Assembly (NCBI GenBank): GCA_004356305.1
Contig: SMXJ01000018.1
Coordinates: 1-20,057, forward strand
Reading direction: 5' to 3'
DNA from: Bacteroidota bacterium
Lineage (GTDB): Bacteria > Bacteroidota > Bacteroidia > Flavobacteriales > Flavobacteriaceae
Length of the DNA: 20,057 nt
Positions 15,471-20,057 of the stretch are shown piece by piece. A program made the position numbers and the translations under genes. The notes beneath the pieces were generated by a model. The model had not been told where the DNA came from, did no database searches, and saw only the letters and a program-made list of their open reading frames with translations. Position 1 is the first letter of the stretch, and each line of letters opens with the position of its first letter.

Positions 15471-16094
15471 ATGAAAAACATACTGTTGCATCCCACCTAT
15501 TTCCCTTCCATAGTGCAAATGGTGGCGGTAGTAAAGGCGGATAAATTGGTGTTTGAAATACAAGATAATTATCAGAAGCAAAGTTATCGCAATCGCACCT
15601 ATATCACCCATTCTAACGGGAGATTGCTGCTCAATGTGCCCATCAATCACAGCAAGAACGGAAATCGGCAAAAAACTAAAGTAGTTACCATTGAAAACAG
15701 TTTCCCCTGGCAAAAACAACATTGGAAATCATTGCAGAGTGCCTACCGTACTTCCCCTTTTTTTGAGTTTTATGAAGATGATATAGCTCCTATTTTCAAC
15801 AAACCGGCAAAGCGATTACTGGAACTCAATATTAGTATTTACGATCTTTTGTGTGAGCTATTGGGCCTGGATAGATCCTATGAAACCACCACCGAATATC
15901 TGATTGAACCTTCACAGTTGGACCTTCGGTATTTGGTGGAAGCGAAGAAACAAAAAAACCACCAATTGTCTTCCTATACACAGGTTATGGAAGCAAGTCA
16001 TGGTTTCCTCCCCAATCTGTCGGTATTGGACCTGCTTTTCAATGAAGGCCCAAATGCGTTGGCTTATCTTGAGTCGCAGGAAATTGAATTCTAG
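15471..16094 (+). CDS. WbqC family protein
   Basis: A 207-residue WbqC-like protein. The N-terminal HPTYFPSIVQMVAVVKAD (7-24), then QKQSYRNRTYI (35-45), NVPINHS (55-61) and WQKQHWKSLQSAYRTSPFF (80-98) are the hallmark blocks of the family. WbqC was named from an O-antigen locus; the members are proposed to act in nucleotide-sugar or glycan modification but the reaction is not settled. It is the last gene of the parA-lepB run, 31 bases after lepB with only a family B repeat between. It converges with the EEP gene. The family is clear, the function is not. Confidence 0.85.
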   Translation: MKNILLHPTYFPSIVQMVAVVKADKLVFEIQDNYQKQSYRNRTYITHSNGRLLLNVPINHSKNGNRQKTKVVTIENSFPWQKQHWKSLQSAYRTSPFFEFYEDDIAPIFNKPAKRLLELNISIYDLLCELLGLDRSYETTTEYLIEPSQLDLRYLVEAKKQKNHQLSSYTQVMEASHGFLPNLSVLDLLFNEGPNALAYLESQEIEF

Positions 16095-16105
16095 TTGTTT
16101 TTCAG

Positions 16106-16166
16106 AAAAAGCAGGAGTCCGAAGTCGGAATTCGAAAGTGAAAAGTTTTGTTTTATACCTGCTTTT
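16106..16166. terminator. Possible bidirectional terminator with a repeat inside its loop
   Basis: AAAAGCAGG (16107-16115) and CCTGCTTTT (16158-16166) form a perfect 9-bp stem around 42 bases in the gap between the convergent wbqC and EEP genes. The A- and T-rich flanks fit a two-way terminator. The loop is far longer than normal and contains family A repeat copy 3, as if the repeat had been inserted. Confidence 0.4.
16112..16146 (+). repeat. Short degenerate repeat, family A, copy 3
   Basis: GAGTCC, GAAGTC, GGAATTC, GAAAGT units ending in AAAAGT, like 5721-5757 and 8333-8367 and in the same orientation. Confidence 0.5.
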
Positions 16167-16216
16167 CAAGAGCCATTAATGGTGATTGAGCGTCCCGAGA
16201 CAGAGGGATATCGAAG

Positions 16217-17242
16217 TCACCACCCCAAAGTAGCACTTACGGGATAGTGATCGGAAAAAGTTTCTTTTATAGTAGTGAATTTAATAACATCCAGCTCTTT
16301 CGACGTTAAAATATAATCGATCCTCATCGGGTACATATTGAACGAGTAGGTTGTGCCTATACCATTGCCACATTCCAAAAAGGCATCTTTCATTTTTCGT
16401 TTTAATTCGCGATAGGTATAAGAAAATGGCGTGTTGTTAAAATCGCCGGAAAGGATCACCGGATATTTAGATTGTACTTTATGCTCCAAGATTTGAACCA
16501 GTTGTTCTTCCTGCTCTACGAAGGTTTCAGAAATTCGTTTTGTAATACGTCCTGTACCTTTTTTTTGCAGATAATCAACACTGGGTAAAATGCCTAAGGA
16601 TTGCAAGTGCACATTATATATACGAAGGGTATCGCTTCCCACAATAGCATCGGCATAAATGGTGTTATTGTACGAATCTTCAAAGTCGAATCCCCCTTTA
16701 TTGATAAGTTGATATTTTGAAAAGATGGCATGTCCCAATTTATTATTAGCATCCTTAAAATGAATAAATTGATAGGGGTAGTCAGACATATCGATGGTGT
16801 ACTCTGCATAGAATTCCTGGATACAAACGATATCCGGATTTTCGGTTTTCAATAGATCTGAGAAATGCTGTGTTACTTCTTCCTCTAATGGTTCCTTCTC
16901 ATAAGCATTGAACAGACGCACGTTATACGATAAAATGGAAAGTGTTTTACTATACTTTGCAGCATTCCTTTCCGAAGAAATTTCAAAAAAAGGATTGAAA
17001 TGAAAATAAGCGATCACCAATACAACCAATGAAAATAAAAATTGCTTTTTAAGTCGCGCTATCCAATAAAGCACAAACAGAAAATTCACCAAAATAAGAG
17101 GAGAGACTGCAAGGCTTAAGAGCGAAAGTGTGGGAAAGGTCTTGGGGGGTAAATAAGGAAGGACGAACGATACCAATAGCAAAAAAGCCACAATGACGTT
17201 GAGCCCATAGATAAGTTTCCCCAAAAACCTGAGTTTTTTCAA
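16217..17242 (-). CDS. Endonuclease/exonuclease/phosphatase (EEP) family protein, membrane anchored
   Basis: A 341-residue protein with three predicted transmembrane helices in the first 85 residues, then a soluble EEP domain (about 100-341). Active-site residues of the DNase I/ExoIII fold are all there: N107 in SYNVRLF, E143 in CIQEFY, H212 in YNVHLQSLG, D267/N269 in SGDFNNTP, D309 in RIDYILTS, D331-H332 in FSDHYPV. The substrate may be DNA, a phosphoinositide-like lipid or another phosphodiester; the family does not tell. The membrane anchor suggests action at or outside the inner membrane. It begins 18 bases after the rhomboid stop and closes the mutL-rhomboid-rhomboid-EEP run. Confidence 0.88.
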   Translation of the reverse strand: MKKLRFLGKLIYGLNVIVAFLLLVSFVLPYLPPKTFPTLSLLSLAVSPLILVNFLFVLYWIARLKKQFLFSLVVLVIAYFHFNPFFEISSERNAAKYSKTLSILSYNVRLFNAYEKEPLEEEVTQHFSDLLKTENPDIVCIQEFYAEYTIDMSDYPYQFIHFKDANNKLGHAIFSKYQLINKGGFDFEDSYNNTIYADAIVGSDTLRIYNVHLQSLGILPSVDYLQKKGTGRITKRISETFVEQEEQLVQILEHKVQSKYPVILSGDFNNTPFSYTYRELKRKMKDAFLECGNGIGTTYSFNMYPMRIDYILTSKELDVIKFTTIKETFSDHYPVSATLGW

Positions 17243-17259
17243 GATTGAAAATTTATTGG

Positions 17260-18141
17260 TTAGTCGTTCTTGCCTGATTTAAATAAATAATCTTTTTCAG
17301 ATTTGGTAAGGCTTTCGTACCCACTCTTCCCAATTTTGTCTAAAATAGTGTCCACCTTCTTCTGGTGATCGCTTTTTGTGTCTTTTTCTTTAGAACGTTT
17401 CAAACCGGATAGTGTTGCCTTGGTGCGATGTACTTTTTTAAAGGGTTTTGCTTTTCGGGTCTTAAAGAGATTGGCTATTGCATCCATTATTTTTTCAAAC
17501 CAAATTCCTATGTCATTTCCCTTGATCAGCTGTCTCGCGTAAGTATATCCGAAAATAGACCCTCCAAGATGTGCCAGGAGTCCACCGGCATTTCCCGATG
17601 TAGGCAAACGCACCAGATCCAGCACTACAAAAAAAGTAGCTATGTGCCACAGTTTTATATTAAATCTAAAAAGACGAATTTCGGTGTTTGGTGCAGAAGT
17701 TGCCATAAATACCATCATAGCCATCACCGCTCCGGAAGCGCCGATAAGATATCCTTCGCTGTTGGCAAATACCGGAAATAAATTATAGGCAAATACAAAA
17801 AGTAAACCGCCAAAGAGACCACCTAACAAATAGAGGGTTAAAAACCTCTTAGGAGTAAATAGATTTATAACAATTTGTCCAAACCAATGCAGCCATAGCA
17901 TATTGAACAGCAGATGAAAAAAATCGAAATGCAAAAAGCTATAGGTGAAAAATGCCCATGGTTGTATTATCAGTTCGGAGAACGCATCCGGAAGAACGAA
18001 CCACTTTGTAAGGACTCCCGGTTTTGTTTGGATGACAAACGAAATGAGCCTGACTCCTAAAAACACAATTGCATTGATAACGATTAGCTGTACGACCAAA
18101 TTGGCCGATTTAAATTTATATGTCAAACTTTGAGATGCCAT
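17260..18141 (-). CDS. Rhomboid family intramembrane serine protease (with C-terminal extension)
   Basis: A 293-residue polytopic protease. Numbering from the ATG at 18141, the catalytic serine is S136 in GASGA and the catalytic histidine is H191 in LLAHLGGSIFGY; LLFNMLWLHWFG is the conserved helix with the oxyanion-side residues. Six hydrophobic segments fit the core. Residues after about 215 are basic and end in a conserved Bacteroidota tail (DTILDKIGKSGYESLTKSEK then DYLFKSGKND). An upstream TTG at 18147 would overlap the previous gene; the ATG at 18141, 2 bases after that gene's stop, is preferred. The natural substrate is unknown. Confidence 0.87.
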   Translation of the reverse strand: MASQSLTYKFKSANLVVQLIVINAIVFLGVRLISFVIQTKPGVLTKWFVLPDAFSELIIQPWAFFTYSFLHFDFFHLLFNMLWLHWFGQIVINLFTPKRFLTLYLLGGLFGGLLFVFAYNLFPVFANSEGYLIGASGAVMAMMVFMATSAPNTEIRLFRFNIKLWHIATFFVVLDLVRLPTSGNAGGLLAHLGGSIFGYTYARQLIKGNDIGIWFEKIMDAIANLFKTRKAKPFKKVHRTKATLSGLKRSKEKDTKSDHQKKVDTILDKIGKSGYESLTKSEKDYLFKSGKND

Positions 18142-18143
18142 GA

Positions 18144-18890
18144 TCAATTCCAGCGTTTGTCGTTAAAACTATTCCTTTTCCAGTAATAGGCCATGAGAAA
18201 ACCAAATAATGCACCACCGATATGCGCCCAATGCGCAATACCCTGACCAAACAAAGAAAACCCGGTGATCCCTGAAAACAGATCGATCAATATCAATACC
18301 GGAATAAAGTATTTTGCTTTTATTGGAATTGGTAAAAAGATGAGCATCAGCTCCATATTCGGATACATTAGGCCAAAGGCTACAAGCACCCCATAGATCG
18401 CTCCGGAGGCTCCTAAGGCCGGGGTGTTGTAGGAAGTGAAGAAATTCTGTGCTTGAGTTCCCAAGTCTTTAAGTTCACGATACGAGCCTTCTTTCAATGT
18501 ATTGTTCACAACATCCCAAATCTCGTTTTCCGAAGCACCTACCGCTAGAAGAGTATCAAAACCGGCATGAAAGTGATAATAATTTACCAGGGTATGAATG
18601 AGTGCTGCACCTAATCCCGCGGAAAAATAGAAGAACAAAAATTTATTTCGCCCCCACCGTATCTCCAAAGGCGAACCAAACATCCATAACCCGAACATAT
18701 TGAACAGAATATGCCCAATATCACCATGCATGAACATATGCGTGATAGGTTGCCAGAATCCGAAATTTGGGTTCTCAAAATAGTACAATGAGAATAACCT
18801 ATCTGCCAGGTCGGGCATGGTTAACTTGCCCACAAAGAACAACACATTGATAATAATTAATACCTTAACTGTTTCCGTTATTCTTCCCAT
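18144..18890 (-). CDS. Rhomboid family intramembrane serine protease
   Basis: A 248-residue polytopic protease. Conserved features are ITHMFMHGDIGHILFNMFGL (49-68), the serine motif ALGASGAIYG (S162) and the histidine in HWAHIGGALFGF (H223). A loop of about 50 residues (105-155) precedes the serine helix. It lies directly after mutL (its start is at 18890, mutL's stop at 18891) and two bases before the second rhomboid. The two rhomboids differ in length and sequence, so the duplication is old. The catalytic pair is intact in both. Substrate unknown. Confidence 0.88.
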   Translation of the reverse strand: MGRITETVKVLIIINVLFFVGKLTMPDLADRLFSLYYFENPNFGFWQPITHMFMHGDIGHILFNMFGLWMFGSPLEIRWGRNKFLFFYFSAGLGAALIHTLVNYYHFHAGFDTLLAVGASENEIWDVVNNTLKEGSYRELKDLGTQAQNFFTSYNTPALGASGAIYGVLVAFGLMYPNMELMLIFLPIPIKAKYFIPVLILIDLFSGITGFSLFGQGIAHWAHIGGALFGFLMAYYWKRNSFNDKRWN

Positions 18891-20057
18891 TTACATAAAT
18901 TTTTTGTCCAGATCACTCGCATCCAAGGTTACCAGTACCGGTCTGTTATCCGGTGAAACACTGGGTTCCTTGCAAGCAAATAATTGATGGATCAAATGTT
19001 CTTGCGCCTCCGATTCCATGAATACACCACTTTTTATCGCCAAACTTTTGGCCAGGGATTTTGCCAGTAAGTCGTTCTGACTAAATCCCGCATCCGGTAC
19101 TTCATTTTCGATATCAGATAGAAGTTGTTCCAGAATACCTTCGACACTTCTTTCCAAAACTCCGGCAGGAACCCCACTTATTTCTACTTTTTCATTTTCC
19201 AGAGCAGAAAAATCAAATCCTGTATATTCCAATTGCTCTTTGATAGTTTGCAATAACTCCACTTTAGGTTTTGAAAACTGAAAGTGCAAAGGAAATAATA
19301 ATTGTTGACTCACCGCTTCCTGCACGGTCATATTCTTTAAAAGTTCCTCATATAGGATACGTTGATGTGCCAGATTTTGATGGATCACCATCATTCCACT
19401 TTTAATAGCACATACAATGTATTTATTCTGAATTTGAAACGTCACCTCTTTGGTAGATATTCCCTTATCTGAAAATAATCGCCCTGTAATTACTTCGCTT
19501 TCCAACTCCACCTCGAATGAACTCAATCCGAGAACAGAAGAAGTTCCTTGAGATAGACCGCTTTCCTGCAATTCGGTATACAACGATTCCCAGGAAGATG
19601 ATTTCTGCTTCTTCATAGCGAAATGACCATTCCCATGCCTCGATTTTGAGTCTTCCTCAAACGGATTAAAACTTCTATCCACATCAATGGAAGGATTCAC
19701 AGGCGATTTCTTGCTGTAAGCGTAGGGTGTATCGAAATCGCTCTCTTTGTTGAAATCCAGGACCGGCGCAACGCTAAACTGCCCTAAACTGTGTTTTACA
19801 GTCGCCCGCAGCATGGCATAGATGGTGTGCTCATCGTTAAATTTGATCTCTGTCTTGGTAGGATGAATATTGATATCGATAGATTTGGGATCCACGTTCA
19901 GGAATAGAAAATAACCCGGATGGCAATTGTCTTTCACCAATCCCTCAAATGCAGTGGACATGGCATGGTGTAAATAGGGGCTTTTGATAAAACGGTCATT
20001 CACAAAAAAAAATTGTTCCCCCCTACTCTTTTTGGCGAATTCTGGCTTGAAAATAAA
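18891..20057 (-). CDS. mutL: DNA mismatch repair protein MutL, partial (5' end outside window)
   Basis: The frame is open from the stop at 18891-18893 to the edge at 20057 (388 residues), so the ATPase N terminus is outside the window; the GTG at 20003 is not a start. In-window text begins inside the ATPase/transducer domain (EFAKKSRGEQFFFVNDRFIK, then SPYLHHAM), includes the conserved DINIHPTKTEIKF, a low-complexity linker (about 85-160 counted from the GTG) and the C-terminal dimerisation domain (about 183-370). MutL couples MutS to strand incision and excision. The C-terminal endonuclease motif, in the form DQHA(X)2E(X)4E, reads HQNLAHQRILYE at 19347-19382, so the metal-binding Asp, His and Glu are replaced, and the late CPHGRP-type motif reads SPDNRP. 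It is upstream of the rhomboid genes on the same strand. Confidence 0.93.
   Translation of the reverse strand, partial: FIFKPEFAKKSRGEQFFFVNDRFIKSPYLHHAMSTAFEGLVKDNCHPGYFLFLNVDPKSIDINIHPTKTEIKFNDEHTIYAMLRATVKHSLGQFSVAPVLDFNKESDFDTPYAYSKKSPVNPSIDVDRSFNPFEEDSKSRHGNGHFAMKKQKSSSWESLYTELQESGLSQGTSSVLGLSSFEVELESEVITGRLFSDKGISTKEVTFQIQNKYIVCAIKSGMMVIHQNLAHQRILYEELLKNMTVQEAVSQQLLFPLHFQFSKPKVELLQTIKEQLEYTGFDFSALENEKVEISGVPAGVLERSVEGILEQLLSDIENEVPDAGFSQNDLLAKSLAKSLAIKSGVFMESEAQEHLIHQLFACKEPSVSPDNRPVLVTLDASDLDKKFM

Noticed and set aside
15411..15722. 103-codon minus-strand ORF over the start of wbqC
   Set aside because: It covers the lepB end and the conserved N terminus of wbqC in antisense; no independent protein features.
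18142..18147. TTG start adding two residues to the second rhomboid
   Set aside because: It overlaps the stop of the preceding rhomboid gene; the ATG at 18141 is the more natural start.

Overview
The window is chromosomal DNA of a member of the Bacteroidota, most likely a (marine) Flavobacteriaceae. Evidence: a C-terminal type IX secretion (T9SS type A) sorting domain; an MmcA/B-type mutase pair next to udk and a divIC/ftsB-like gene; the block parA-parB-DUF5683-dapB-lepB-wbqC facing mutL-rhomboid-rhomboid-EEP; a very long signal peptidase I; AT-rich spacers; almost no Shine-Dalgarno sites; and -7 elements of the Bacteroidota form TAnnTTTG. The organism is inferred from gene families and arrangement, not from a marker gene.

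Layout. 18-905: secreted T9SS cargo protein with its own terminator. 906-1694: gene-poor spacer with a minus-strand coding remnant without a start, a fragment of a tRNA-Pro 3' end followed by its own terminator, a long imperfect inverted repeat, and the intact minus-strand tRNA-Pro(GGG) with terminator. 1695-3270: lipoprotein PQQ-type sugar dehydrogenase followed one base later by a monoheme cytochrome c, a likely dehydrogenase/electron acceptor pair. 3329-8362: tightly packed plus-strand operon udk, ftsB/divIC-like, mutA, mutB and a GNAT acetyltransferase, with overlapping ends; mutAB interconverts succinyl-CoA and methylmalonyl-CoA. 8468-9349: SDR closely resembling 2,4-dienoyl-CoA reductase. 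9405-10559 (minus): membrane-anchored protein that I read as a divergent peptidylglycine-monooxygenase-like copper protein. 10712-16094: plus-strand housekeeping run parA, parB, DUF5683, dapB, a possible 26-residue ORF, lepB, wbqC (chromosome segregation, lysine/peptidoglycan precursor synthesis, protein export). 16217-20057 (minus): mutL (5' end beyond the window), two rhomboid proteases and an EEP-family phosphohydrolase, probably one operon.

No CRISPR array, phage, transposase or defence system was seen. Most of the window is ordinary flavobacterial core genome. The less ordinary items are the tRNA-Pro fragment and decayed gene at 988-1320, the PHM-like protein, two families of short degenerate repeats placed at gene edges (two copies run into coding sequence), the degenerate endonuclease motif of MutL, and the small ORF coupled to lepB.
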